Below, in pieces: positions 15,681-28,194 of a DNA stretch of 64,000 nt (positions within the stretch are counted from its first letter, which is position 1; every line of letters begins with the position of its first letter). A program made the position numbers and the translations under genes. The notes under the pieces were generated by a model, which saw nothing but the letters and a program-made list of their open reading frames with translations, was not told where the DNA came from and did no database searches. This stretch comes from Notolepis coatsorum (taxonomy: Eukaryota > Chordata > Actinopteri > Aulopiformes > Paralepididae), in contig OZ020585.1 in assembly GCA_963971535.1 (NCBI GenBank), positions 28,853,131 through 28,917,130 of the forward strand, read 5' to 3'.

Positions 15681-16027
15681 GTTGGGCCGCTGGGGTCCAG
15701 TAGGGGTAGAGCAGCCTGCTAATGAAGAACCATCTGAGGCCTCCATTCACCTTGAACATGGCCCACTGCTGCTGCTCTGACCTTGGCTTTGATCCACAAA
15801 GATCCGCTTGACCCCCTCCAGTCCACCACGGACACCCCCTGCCATCTGGACAGCACACACACACACACACATGCATATGTATGCATGCACACATGCATGT
15901 GCACGTGCACTCTCTCTCACATACACACTCGGATACATATGCAGAAATGAATAAACATGCACATACATACGTGTGAATACACGGGTGCAGTATTGTTGTT
16001 GTGAAGTCTGTGGTGTTTAGGGGTCCT

Positions 16028-16315
16028 GCGCACTCACACTGACTCACACTGACTCACACTGACTCACACTGACTCACACTGACTCACACTGACTCACACT
16101 GACTCACACTGACTCACACTGACTCACACTGACTCACACTGACTCACACTGACTCACACTGACTCACACTGACTCACACTGGCTCACACTGACTCACACT
16201 GACTCACACTGACTCACACTGGCTCACACTGGCTCACACTGGCTCACATTGGCTCACACTGGCTCACACTGACTCACACTGACTCACACTGACTTACACT
16301 GGCTCACACTTACTT
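16028..16315. repeat. 10-bp tandem repeat, about 28 units
   Basis: The decamer GACTCACACT is repeated with little change. GGCTCACACT variants cluster in the last third. The period is not a multiple of three. Confidence 0.97.
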
Positions 16316-16489
16316 GTGAAATGGTGAGAATCCCTGAAGCAACGCATGCGTTTGTGTGACCATGTGTCTTTTTGAGGAACCACTGGGACATTGCTGTCAC
16401 TGGGACAAACACACACACACAGCCAGCCAGCCACATGGCAGCCGTAACAAACTGCCTTTGTCCCCACTAGCACCACAGGGGCAAAAGGA

Positions 16490-16754
<265 letters not shown>

Positions 16755-16861
16755 ATGGGGGGCAGCACCATTAAAACCACTCAGCCAAATATGTAACTAA
16801 ATGTGGAGGGAATTGGAAGTGGTCTTCTATTTCTACCATGACCAAGTCTTCCCTATTGTGC

Positions 16862-17090
16862 TCTAATATCTGTTCTGAGGTCAGCTGCATTATCTTACTG
16901 TACTCTAATAGCTGATCTGTTCTGAGGTCAGCTGCATTATCTCACTGTACTCTAATAGCTGATCTGTTCTGAGGTCAGCTGCATTATCTTACTGTACTCT
17001 AATAGCTGATCTGTTCTGAGGTCAGCTGCATTATCTTACTGTACTCTAATAGCTGATCTGTTCTGAGGTCAGCTGCATTATCTTACTGTA
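16862..17090. repeat. 47-bp minisatellite, about 5 units
   Basis: The unit includes CTCTAATAGCTGATCTG and TTCTGAGGTCAGCTGCATT. The first unit is shorter and more diverged than the later ones. Confidence 0.93.
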
Positions 17091-17584
17091 GCGGGTTGGG
17101 TTTTTTCCATCGCTCCTCCCAAACGGTTGACACGGTCCATAGACGCTACCTTCCCGCTCTTCTCTTCTAATGGGAACGCAGCCACTCGAAAAGCCAGGGG
17201 GGGGGGGGGTGTTCTTCGGAAATTCCCAAAGTGCCACAGCAGCCATCTCCTCCCACCCACCTCCTCCTGCTTGTCCGTGCAGCTCAGCTGTAAATGACAG
17301 TTGTCATGGGTGACTCGGGTTGCAGCGTTGTCTTGTAGGCTCTCTCTGTTTCTCTTTCTTCTCTTGGAACATCCCACATTTCCTTTAGAGGTCATGATGT
17401 CTTTCCAACAGACACACACAAATGTTTTTCTTTTGGAATGTTTTCTCCAGAATTCCAGAACTTTCATCATTATTTTAATGTTCAATTCTAATCTCAATTG
17501 TGAGATTGTACACTTTAAAGGGTTCATTCAGATGCAAAGGGAAGATGATGAACCTTATAACAAGCATAGTTTCTTAACCCTCTA

Positions 17585-18691
<1,107 letters not shown>

Positions 18692-18696
18692 CCACC

Positions 18697-18737
<41 letters not shown>

Positions 18738-19293
18738 GGGATGGAGGGCAGTGTAAGGAAGTAATGGAGGAGAGGCGTGTGTCAGAGAGAGAGAGATTCA
18801 GAGAGGGAGAGAGAGAGAACGTCTGTTCCAGCTGGAGTCAATATTTGCTTTAGGAATCTCAATACCAGGCCCCAGTCATCTGCATCTCTGATAATGGACA
18901 GCCATATGGCTCTGTTGACCCACTCTGGGCTGAGGTTGAGTTTCTCTCTCCCTCTCCCTCTCTCTTTCTCTCTCTCTCTTTATCTCTCTCTTCTCCCTCC
19001 CTCTTTCTCTCTCTCTCCCTCCCCTGCTCTCTCTTCCTCTCTCTCTCTGCCTCTTCATTTTCCTTCTTTCCCCTTTTTCTTTGTCTCTCCCTCTACAGTG
19101 TTCCACCCATCCCTCTCTCTCTCCTCTCATTTGCAGGCTCCTTTCAAATTTCTCTCTCCTCTCTCTTTAATCCTTTCCTTTTTTCATCTCCCCTCTCCTA
19201 TTAATCTCTATTATCTTGGCACACTCCGTCCTCTCGTTTACAGGCTTCCTGTTTCTCTCTCTCTATCTCTCTCTCTTTCTCCCTATCTCTCTT

Positions 19294-19355
<62 letters not shown>

Positions 19356-19505
19356 CCTCCCCTGCTCTCTCTCTCTCCTGCTCTCTCTATTTCTCTCTCC
19401 TCCCTCCATCTTTCTCTCTCTCTCCCTCTCCTGCTCTCTCTTTCTCTCTCTCCTCTTCCTCCCTCTTTCTCTCTCTCTCCCTCCCTCTCTCCCTCTCTTC
19501 CTCTT
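18692..19505. repeat. Extended polypyrimidine (CT-rich) tract
   Basis: A (CT)n tract at about 18,700-18,735 is followed by 18,938-19,505, which is almost entirely C and T with many CTCTCTCCCTC blocks. The mirror-like homopyrimidine sequence could adopt triplex (H-DNA) form. Frames rich in S and L are artefacts. Confidence 0.85.
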
Positions 19506-19990
19506 TAAAAACCTTGGGTATGACCTGCCAACACAGAGCTGTGACCCAGGTTGCCATGGCAGCGGAGGCTGGGATGCCCTGTCTTTGTCCCTCTCTGGGC
19601 AGGTCCAGTATGAACAGGAAACGGTGACGTGGCAGGTCCGGTCATATTACTCACACGGCTTTACTCCGGGACATTCACGCTGGAGACTGTGACCTGGCGA
19701 GGATGGATGACCAGTGTTTTCTTTGTTTGCTCAGGTTGTTCCACGTTAGACAAGACTGTTGTCTCACTGTCTCCCTACATTTCTGTCTCTATCGGTCTTT
19801 CCATCTCTCTCCCTCCCTCCCTCCCTCCGTCCCTGTGAGCAGCTTGTCCACAGTACCCTCTGGCGTGTCCAGGAGGCTCCAGGCTCAGGTGCCCATCACC
19901 CCCACTTCTCCACGGCTCCGTTTCAGCCATTGGTCACGGCAGTGTTGGCCCTTGCTGTGGCGGCATGTGCCCAGAGCAGGCCCCCTGCCC

Positions 19991-20275
19991 AGCCCCTGTC
20001 TGGTCCTATCTATCTAACCCACACCAGCCCCTGATCAGGTCCTGGACAGCCCCTGTCTGGTCCTATCTATCTAACCCACACCGGCCCCTGATCGGGTCCT
20101 GGCCAGCCCCTGTCTGGTCCTATCTATCTAACCCACACCGGCCCCTGATCGGGTCCTGGCCAGCCCCTGTCTGGTCCTATCTATCTAACCCACACCGGCC
20201 CCTGATCGGGTCCTGGCCAGCCCCTGTCTGGTCCTATCTATCTAACCCACACCAGCCCCTGATCGGGTCCAGCCT
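19991..20275. repeat. 57-bp minisatellite, 5 units
   Basis: Units start AGCCCCTGTCTGG at 19,991, 20,048, 20,105, 20,162 and 20,219, giving an exact 57-bp period. Because 57 is a multiple of three, a frame with a 19-residue repeat stays open, but there is no other sign of coding. Confidence 0.95.
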
Positions 20276-21413
20276 ATCTGAGCTCAAAGACGGGTTGGAA
20301 CCGTAGCGGCACCAGCCCAGCGCCACCACCCTGGCAGAGCGGCCCTAATGAGATGGGAAGTGGGGCTGCTGTAGGAGGGGGAGGGGGGTGTCTGCAAGGG
20401 AGGGGGGGGGCTTTCACATGTTTGTCAGGCGGATTTGTCAGGTTGGCCATCAAGAAGGCGAGGCCGAAGCAGACAGGCGTGAGTGCAATTAGAGGCACAT
20501 TCTCAAACAGATTTCATAGTGCTTCCCGTCATTATGCCGTCAAATCCTGCCTTTCGATCCTCTAATTCCCTACGCAATATTTCATCCGCCGTTTGTTGAT
20601 ATTCAGACCTACCGTGACAAATCTATGATAATAACACGATAACAGCTATCATGCTGTTTTCTGCCCTCGCCCCACAGCCATTTTGATGATGATGATGATG
20701 TGTTTTTTTGTTTTTTCCGTGTGTTTTCCCCGTTTCAAACCTGACCGTCCGTCCTGCATGGTGGCTCTCTGGCTCCCGTTGCTGCTCTGAATTTCAAATG
20801 GCTTCAATTTCCCCCCCTGATGGCGGTGACAGGCAGTGTGTCGGGGAGGCTGGTCCGAGACAAGCCTCCTTCCAGCGGGGGTTCTATTAGAGAGGTGGAG
20901 GCGTCATGCCTGTGGAGAGGGGTTTGTTCCCCCCTCTGAGGCTGCTTTCCCATTCAGGACTGCGTGGCAGACAGTGCTGCTGTGTGGTTATGCTGCCACT
21001 CTGCCCAGTGAAGACGCCTCCTCTGCCTCTCATCCTCCCAACAGGCTCTCTGTCCTGTGAGCAGCAGAAACATTGTGTCTTTACCAAATAAAATCAATTG
21101 GCATCTACTGCTGTAATTTGCTTGGGGGAGAACTGTATTATCTTTGGGGTTTGATGATTTGATGATTTCTTTTCTTTTTTGTACAAATGATCCTAATCCT
21201 ACTCCGAAGTAGGATTGCAACACATATTGCTTTTCATACAGTATTTGTAGCTGCAACCAAGCAGCTGGTACAGTATAAGTCGATCCGTCCGTCGCCCGGT
21301 AGGTGTTTTCCATGTCGTGGTACGTGTTGGAGACAGGAAAGGTGCCACAATGACGAGGCACCACAACAAATATTACACCAGTCAGCCGGATGGTGGCGCT
21401 ATAATAAAACGTC
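20276..21413. other. Unique presumed intron
   Basis: No exon or mobile element was supported. A short (GAT)n run lies at about 20,684-20,700. Confidence 0.4.
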
Positions 21414-21429
21414 AAAACATTTACAACTT

Positions 21430-21923
21430 GGGCGGTTAGGTGGCGGAGCGGAGATTGCGTTCGTCACCACCCCCGGAGCTGTGAGCTGGATTCGCCTGTT
21501 CGAATCCAGCTCACAGCTCCGGGGTTGTCACCAGCTTGGCTGGCTGTTCACACTAATACAATTGGCTGTATTAGAGGGTGGGAGAAGCTGGCGGGGTGGG
21601 TCCGGGTCGTTGTAAACAGCGACTCCTACAGTTCGGTCGGGGCGCCTGCTAAGCGCGGATAGGACCTGAGTGGGATAGTGGGATCCTTCCACACGCTACG
21701 CCCTCTCAGGGAGGATCCGCGCTGCCAGGTGAAAAGAAGCGGTTGATTGGCTGGACGTGTGTCGGAGGAAGCACGTGATAGCCTCCACTCTCCCAGATGA
21801 TCTGACTGTGGGGGGTAAGTGCGCAGCGACCAGGAAGGGGATTGGGAATTGGCATACGACTAACATTGGGATGGGAGAAAATCGGAGGAAAATAGAGGGG
21901 GAAAAAATATCAATAAAAAAAAA
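21430..21923 (+). mobile_element. tRNA-derived SINE, divergent copy with 16-bp target duplication
   Basis: The head has GGCGGTTAGGTGGCGGAGCG and a B box GTTCGAATCC. The body shares CGACTCCTACAG, GTGTCGGAGGAAGCACGTG and the A-rich GGGATGGGAGAAAA tail with the SINE copies at 47-63 kb, but it is more diverged. AAAACATTTACAACTT flanks it at 21,414-21,429 and 21,924-21,939, a clean target-site duplication. The B box sits in one arm of a perfect 24-bp inverted repeat. Confidence 0.88.
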
Positions 21924-21998
21924 AAAACATTTACAACTTTAAAAGCCATAACCTCTATACCATAAGTCCACTTCACACAGGATTTTACACATATCTAC

Positions 21999-22588
21999 CT
22001 GTCCTTACTCTTTACTTTACCTGTCCTTACTCTTTACTTTACCTGTCCTTACTCTTTACTTTACCTGTCCTTTACCTGTCCTTACTCTTTACTTTACCTG
22101 TCCTTACTCTTTACTTTACCTGTCCTTACTCTTTACTTTACCTGGTGTTACTCTTTACTTTACCTGTCCTTACTCTTTACTTTACCTGTCCTTACTCTTT
22201 ACTTTACCTGTCCTTACTCTTTACTTTACCTGTCCTTACTCTTTACTTTACCTGTCCTTACTCTTTACTTTACCTGTCCTTACTTTACCTGTCCTTACTC
22301 TTTACTTTACCTGTCCTTACTCTTTACTTTACCTGTCCTTACTCTTTACTTTACCTGTCCTTACTCTTTACTTTACCTGTCCTTACTCTTTACTTTACCT
22401 GTCCTTACTCTTTACTTTACCTGTCCTTACTCTTTACTTTACCTGTCCTTACTCTTTACTTTACCTGTCCTTACTCTTTACTTTACCTGTCCTTACTCTT
22501 TACTTTACCTGTCCTTACTCTTTACTTTACCTGTCCTTACTCTTTACTTTACATGTCCTTACTCTTTACTTTACCTGTCCTTACTCTC
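21999..22588. repeat. 22-bp minisatellite, about 26 units
   Basis: The unit is CTTTACCTGTCCTTACTCTT plus TA. Two shortened units lie near 22,062 and 22,275, and the array is otherwise almost uniform. Frames reading LLYLSLLFTLPVLT are artefacts. Confidence 0.97.
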
Positions 22589-22844
22589 AGTGATGCAGTG
22601 GTGGTACCACTCGGTACCACGCCATCCTAGCAGTTCGCTGAGCAGAAGTGCGCACACACAAAAATGCGCTCACAACTTTCACTCTACTGTCGCGCCGTGC
22701 GCCAAGTACCCGGCACTTATCACCTAGTCTTTGCATAGCATAACAAAGAAAGAGAAGTGCAAGACCAAAATACAACTTTGCCAGAGACCCTCCATTACCC
22801 CCCATTATTTTTTCAACCGTTTAGCTGCCAGACGTGTAACTGTT

Positions 22845-22930
22845 ACCCCTCCTTCGGACTTGTTGTTCACAATTTGTACGTCGCTTTGGATAAAAGCTTC
22901 AACGAAATGGCGCTTGTAAATGTATGATCC
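22845..22930 (+). mobile_element. SINE/LINE 3' tail fragment
   Basis: The motif GTCGCTTTGGATAAAAGC followed by AAATG and TGTAAATG is the shared 3' tail of many fish SINEs and their partner LINEs. The 5' part was not recognisable. Confidence 0.6.
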
Positions 22931-23350
22931 ACAATAGGGAAGAGGTGTGCAACGTTTTGTGTTGTTCTGCCACAAGAATCTAGTCACAAAAATCACAGAG
23001 ACGTGACATTTTCCACTGATGGATATTAACATGCCAATGCTTCACAACAAATATCACATCAATCCACCAGATGGTGGCACTATGATAACATTTCTAAATG
23101 TACAACTTTGACAAGACATCACTTGTACACAGTATGTCCGATGGACACATCCTTGTTCTACTGTATAAACTGTATAAAGATAATGCCTACAGTGCTCAGG
23201 TTGAAGTACACATCAAGGCAGCAAGTATAGCACAGTTAACGGGGAGATGTCCTGTAGCCAGACTGGTCGCAGCTTGTCACATGGTCTACACGTGGTTCAG
23301 CTCATGTTTAATAACCGTTCTCAATGCATCCACTACCCAACCTGTAACCT

Positions 23351-23491
23351 GTAACGGATGATCAACGAGTAGGTGTGTGTTAAACTGTTTTAAGGCACGA
23401 CACGGAGGCGAAGAACCACGCAGCAAGCAGCGCAGCCTTTAAGTGCCTTAAAACCCTTTAACGCACACCTACAAATTGATTCTTCCGTTTA
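23351..23491. mobile_element. Short inverted-repeat element (MITE-like), about 141 bp
   Basis: The left arm GTAGGTGTGTGTTAAACTG continuing to TTTTAAGGCAC pairs with the right arm at 23,443-23,472 with three mismatches in 30. Weaker pairing (AACGGA, ATCAA) extends outward. The loop of about 44 bp is GC-rich. It could be a MITE remnant or a simple fold-back. No family could be assigned. Confidence 0.55.
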
Positions 23492-23650
23492 TACTATGGT
23501 CATTTGCCAACCATATCAAATAAAAGCAATAGCAAAATTTGGGTGAAAGTTTTGCACTTGTCATCTGTGTGTTTTCCTTGCTAGTCGTTAGTTTATCATG
23601 TTGATAAGTCAGCTGCGCTTCGCCTCAGTTGATAATGAGTTGTTTGACAG

Positions 23651-24361
23651 CTGTGCTCTAATGTTGCTACAGTACTGTGCTCTCTAATGTTGCTACAGTA
23701 CTATGTGCTCTCTAATGTTGCTACAGTACTATGTGCTCTAATGTTGCTACAGTACTATGTGCTCTAATGTTGCTACAGTACTATGTGCTCTAATGTTGCT
23801 ACAGTACTATGTGCTCTAATGTTGCTACAGTACTATGTGCTCTAATGTTGCTACAGTACTATGTGCTCTAATGTTGCTACAGTACAATGTGCTCTAATGT
23901 TGCTACAGTACTATGTGCTCTAATGTTGCTACAGTACTATGTGCTCTAATGTTGCTACAGTACTATGTGCTCTAATGTTGCTACAGTACTATGTGCTCTA
24001 ATGTTGCTACAGTACTATGTGCTCTAATGTTGCTACAGTACTGTCTATGTGCTCTAATGTTGCTACAGTACATATGTGCTCTAATGTTGCTACAGTACAT
24101 ATGTGCTCTAATGTTGCTACAGTACTATGTGCTCTAATGTTGCTACAGTACTGTGCTCTCTAATGTTGCTACAGTACTATGTGCTCTCTAATGTTGCTAC
24201 AGTACTATGTGCTCTAATGTTGCTACAGTACTATGTGCTCTCTAATGTTGCTACAGTACTATGTGCTCTAATGTTGCTACAGTACTATGTGCTCTAATGT
24301 TGCTACAGTACTGTGCTCTCTAATGTTGCTACAGTACTATGTGCTCTAATGTTGCTACAGT
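23651..24361. repeat. 26-bp minisatellite, about 27 units, next to an exon
   Basis: The unit is GCTCTAATGTTGCTACAGTA plus CTATGT. Small changes such as CTCT insertions and CATATG are scattered through it. It ends only 70 bp before the splice acceptor of the exon at 24,432, so it occupies the 3' end of the intron. Confidence 0.97.
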
Positions 24362-24431
24362 ATGTGTGTCAGTATATGTCTTCTCTGTAGTCTCTCTCGT
24401 TCCACCTTTGTCCTTAACGACGTCTGATCAG

Positions 24432-24556
24432 CTATGAGGAGCGGGCGCTCTACCTGGAAGCCATCGTGCAGAACCACCGAGAGGTCATGACCTTTGAGGA
24501 CTTTGCCTCGCAGGTGTTCTCCCCTTCGCCCAGCTACTATCCAATGAGTGGGACAG
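24432..24556 (+). CDS. ralgapa2: RalGAP alpha subunit, penultimate constitutive coding exon (partial gene)
   Basis: This 125-bp exon is bounded by an acceptor ending CTGATCAG and a donor GTGAGA. It begins with the third base of a codon and ends after the first base. It encodes [20 protein letters not shown] followed by [21 protein letters not shown], which reads as the conserved C-terminal tail of a RalGAP alpha subunit, downstream of the GAP domain. RalGAP alpha pairs with RALGAPB to stimulate GTP hydrolysis on RalA and RalB. The family call rests on my memory of the C-terminal sequence; the paralogue is assigned from the neighbouring INSM1 gene. The phase matches the last exon at 32,954. 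Upstream exons lie outside the window. Confidence 0.75.
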
Positions 24557-24580
24557 GTGAGAGATGGACCACACCTCCTC

Positions 24581-24586
<6 letters not shown>

Positions 24587-24656
<70 letters not shown>

Positions 24657-24871
24657 TCTGTCCCTCTCTCTGTGTCCTTCACTCCCATCTCCTCCACATC
24701 ACCTCCCGACACTCCATCTCTCTTTATCTCCTTCGCTCTCTTCTTTCTTCTTAATCCTCTTATCCTTTATCTCTCTCTCTCTCTATTTCTCCTTCTTTCT
24801 CTCTACCCCCCTCTCTCATCATCTTTCAGTCTCTGTTCCACAGCACACCTGCCCTCTCGTTCTTCTTCCCT

Positions 24872-24909
<38 letters not shown>

Positions 24910-24955
24910 TCTCTCTCTCTCCCCCCCCCCCCCCCCCCCCCCCCCACACACACAC
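24587..24955. repeat. (CT)n tracts and poly-C/(CA)n after the donor site
   Basis: A (CT)n tract at about 24,585-24,652 starts some 30 bp after the donor. More CT-rich sequence follows, then a C run at about 24,921-24,945 and a short CA run. Confidence 0.92.
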
Positions 24956-26177
24956 ACTGATGAATATCAAACGACAGGCCGGTCTCTTCACGCTGTCTGA
25001 GCAGCTTCAAACGCCCGGCGTCTCTCCACTTCCTCAAGCCACCGCTCTCTCCTTCCTCCCTCCCATTCATCTCTCTGTATTTCAAACAAATTGCATTTTC
25101 TCCATGGAAGTACTCTCCATAAATATAAACTGCCTTGTTAAATGGCCATCGTGGTGTGTGTGTATGCTTGTATTTATTTTGTATGTGTGCGAGTACATGT
25201 GTACCGTACATGTTTGTGTGTGTATGTGTCTATGCAGGTCTGAATTTCAGCACCACTCTGCTATTAACAATAGTATTATTAAATGATTAGCATATACTAA
25301 AATATGTGATGCAACGAGCGCTAAATCTACAATGTCTAGAAATGTGCGCGTGTGTGTGTGCATCATGAAAACCTCACCCACCCCCACGTTGAGGATTCAG
25401 CGGCAGCTTATACTAGCGAGCAAACACCAGCACACAGCTCTTATCGCGCCGCGGCGAATAGGTTGGAAAAACACGTCTTATCTCACGCGCCTCGCTCGTA
25501 CGGGCTCTGATCGATCTGCAGCAGCACCTGGATCAATGCAAGGCCTCACTTTTCCACACCATTAGAGCCGTGCCTCTCTCTGTTGTCACACGGACGGCTC
25601 CACAATACCGTACAATACACCATGTCAATACCCTGGATGTCTTGTCATTTTCACATCTGTCAAACGTCTCGCGTGTGGGTGCGTGTGTTTTTTAAAGTGG
25701 ATATAGCCTTTGTGTTGCGTGTGTTGGCATGTGAAAATGAACTGTTATGTCTGAATTTTTGACAGTGTTTGTCCGTGCGTGTGTTTGTGTGTGTCGTGTC
25801 GTCCTTCCCGGCCCCCCGGAAGGCAGGTGTGATAAGCAGGCGATTGAACGGCAGGCGGGAGGTGGCGGACAGGCGGACACATTACCATACCGCTGCTCCC
25901 TCTCTCCTGTGGAGGTGTAAAGACTCTCCTCCATGACCTCCTGTCACCTCCTCATCCACAGGAAGGTGCACGCCGAGGGAGGGAGGGAGAGAGGGAGAGA
26001 GGGAGGGAGGGAGAGAGGGGAAAAAAGGACTGGGGAACGAAAAGAGAATTTTTAAAAAGGACTGGGGAATGAAAAGAGAGAGTAAGAAAAGCTCATAATT
26101 AGCCTCCGCCGCTCATTCTAGTGTGTTAGGCTGATGCTGTTGTTGCCGACTACTTCAGCACCGGGGCTCTTCTGTTG

Positions 26178-26916
26178 CCCCTGGACCGAGAGCGAGGTGA
26201 GGGAGGTTAGCCCCCTGGACCGAGAGCGAGGTGAGGGAGGTTAGCCCCCTGGACCGAGAGCGAGGTGAGGGAGGTTAGCCCCCTGGACCGTGAGGGAGGT
26301 TAGCCCCCCTGGACCGAGAGCGAGGTGAGGGAGGTTAGCCCCCCTGGACCGAGAGCGAGGTGAGGGAGGTTAGCCCCCCTAGAGCGAGGTGAGGGAGGTG
26401 AGGGAGGTTAGCCCCCTGGACCGTGAGGGAGGTTAGCCCCCTGGACCGAGAGCGAGGTGAGGGAGGTTAGACTCCTGGACCATGAGGGAGGTTAGCCCCC
26501 TGGACCGTGAGGGAGGTTAGCCCCCTGGACTGTGAGGGAGGTTAGCCCCCTGGACTGTGAGGGAGGTTAGACTCCTGGACCGTGAGGGAGGTTAGCCCCC
26601 TGGACTGTGAGGGAGGTTAGCCCCCTGGACCGTGAGGGAGGTTAGCCCCCTGGACTGTGAGGGAGGTGAGGGAGGTTAGCCCCCTGGACCGAGAGCGAGG
26701 TGAGGGAGGTTAGCCCCCTGGACCGAGAGCGAGGTGAGGGAGGTTAGCCCCCTGGACCGAGAGCGAGGTGAGGGAGGTTAGCCCCCTGGACCGAGAGTGA
26801 GGTGAGGGAGGTTAGCCCCCTGGACCGAGAGCGAGGTGAGGGAGGTTAGCCCCCTGGACCGAGAGCGAGGTGAGGGAGGTTAGCCCCCTGGACCGTGAGG
26901 GAGGTGAGGGAGGTTC
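26178..26916. repeat. 34-bp minisatellite with 25-bp variants, about 25 units
   Basis: The full unit is GACCGAGAGCGAGGTGAGGG followed by AGGTTAGCCCCCTG. A shorter 25-bp form lacks the GAGCGAGGT part. Full and short units are mixed, with runs of short units in the middle (26,470-26,660). Each full unit contains GAGGTGAGG, close to a splice-donor consensus. Confidence 0.96.
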
Positions 26917-27326
26917 GCCTCCAGAATAAGAGTAATTTCTCCGGCCCACTAAATGAAGGATCAGCTTGGCAGCGTGGGGCTAATGTGAGAGGCTGTAACG
27001 TAATGAAGTCTCTGCCGCTACGCCGGCCTCCTCCAATGCGGCGGAAACTCATTCCGAACGGCAATTTGTATTTCCCCGGAATATGTTTGCGTAAATAGAT
27101 TAACATGGATAAGTGTGTCCGTGCGTGCGTTTGCGTGTGTTTGTGTGTCCGTGGTCTATTTGTGTGTCCATCCATCCATTTTTTGTAACTAGGACTTTAT
27201 CCACAGTGGGTTTTGTGGCATCGGTCAGCTGGGACCAGCATCACTGCAACGCTGTAGAGCAATTTCACAAATCAGCCTAAGCCTGCAAGCAGCCTTCACC
27301 TGGCAAGCTTCTAAACAAGAGAGAGA

Positions 27327-27359
27327 TGCACACACACACACACACACACACGCAAAGAC

Positions 27360-27390
<31 letters not shown>

Positions 27391-27391
27391 A
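27327..27391. repeat. Two (CA)n tracts
   Basis: Two CA tracts are separated by GCAAAGACGC. They lie upstream of the candidate cassette exon. Confidence 0.92.
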
Positions 27392-27813
27392 CAGAGACCT
27401 GCCAGGTGCAGCTGCTTTTTCGTGTCTTTGTGTTTTTTGTCTTCTCGTCGACCCTTTGTCGTCACTTCTTTCACAGGGGGTTGTGTTGTGTTTCCGTACA
27501 GTGTCTTGTCATCTATTTGGCCCGTTAACTGCAGATCCCGCGTGTTTTCACGGAATACAGTTGCTCTGCGTCGCCGCCGCCGCGGGGCCCATTGTGTCCC
27601 ATCGAGCAGAGCTTCAGTGTGGCTGTGATGCCTGGCTTCAATACACCTCATTCACGCCTAGTCTTCCATGTGCTGTTACCCTTCCATGCCTTTTGTTCTG
27701 CGTGCGTGCGTGCGTGTGTGTGTGTGCGCGTGTGCGCTCGCCTGTCCGTCTCATCCGCCCTTGCTTCGGCTCCCATTCCCAACCACTAACATGTCATCCA
27801 TGCTCCATGACAG

Positions 27814-27873
27814 CCTGCAGGCGTTGGCCGGGGATGGTTTGGGACATGGAGTACCCCTGGGCCAAGCTGGACT
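27814..27873 (+). CDS. Candidate 60-bp cassette exon of the RalGAP alpha gene
   Basis: A stretch between CCATGACAG and a strong donor GTAAGA is exactly 60 bp and phase 1 on both sides, so it would fit in frame between the two constitutive exons. It would encode about 20 residues reading CRRWPGMVWDMEYPWAKLD. CCACTAAC about 30 bp upstream could serve as branch point, but the polypyrimidine tract is weak. I know of no RalGAP isoform with this segment, so this rests on splice-site and phase logic alone and may be chance. Confidence 0.25.
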
Positions 27874-28131
27874 GTAAGACTCTTTGCCTGCTTCCTCCTC
27901 TCTAGGCATGACGCCCCGTCTCGGTCCGCCCGACCAACCCCTCGCTCACTTAACTCACTCATCACCAGAGCCTCCAGGTGCGCTTCATTCTGCTCCTCGT
28001 CATTGTGGAAGTAAACATTTATTTAAAAAAAAAGGTTTAATTTCATACATTTTGACCTGAATCCTGTAATTCTGTTGTCAGGAGGTCACGTTTTAATCGG
28101 ATGTAAAATGTACAGACGTGTTCTGTGTCGT

Positions 28132-28194
28132 GTGAACTGCAGACACCATTTCTTCAACTACAAAATATTTGAGGAAATGGTGTCTACAGTTCAC
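28132..28194 (+). other. Hairpin-forming inverted repeat, 26-bp stem and about 10-nt loop
   Basis: GTGAACTGCAGACACCATTT at the start pairs with AAATGGTGTCTACAGTTCAC at the end. In RNA there would be one C-A mismatch and one G-U wobble. At 63 nt it is of pre-miRNA size, but it matches no miRNA I know. A MITE remnant is the alternative. Confidence 0.5.

Noticed and set aside
22145-22630. A frame reading repeated LLYLSLLFTLPVLT like a membrane protein
   Set aside because: It is a 22-bp minisatellite read in three frames in turn, with no other coding evidence.
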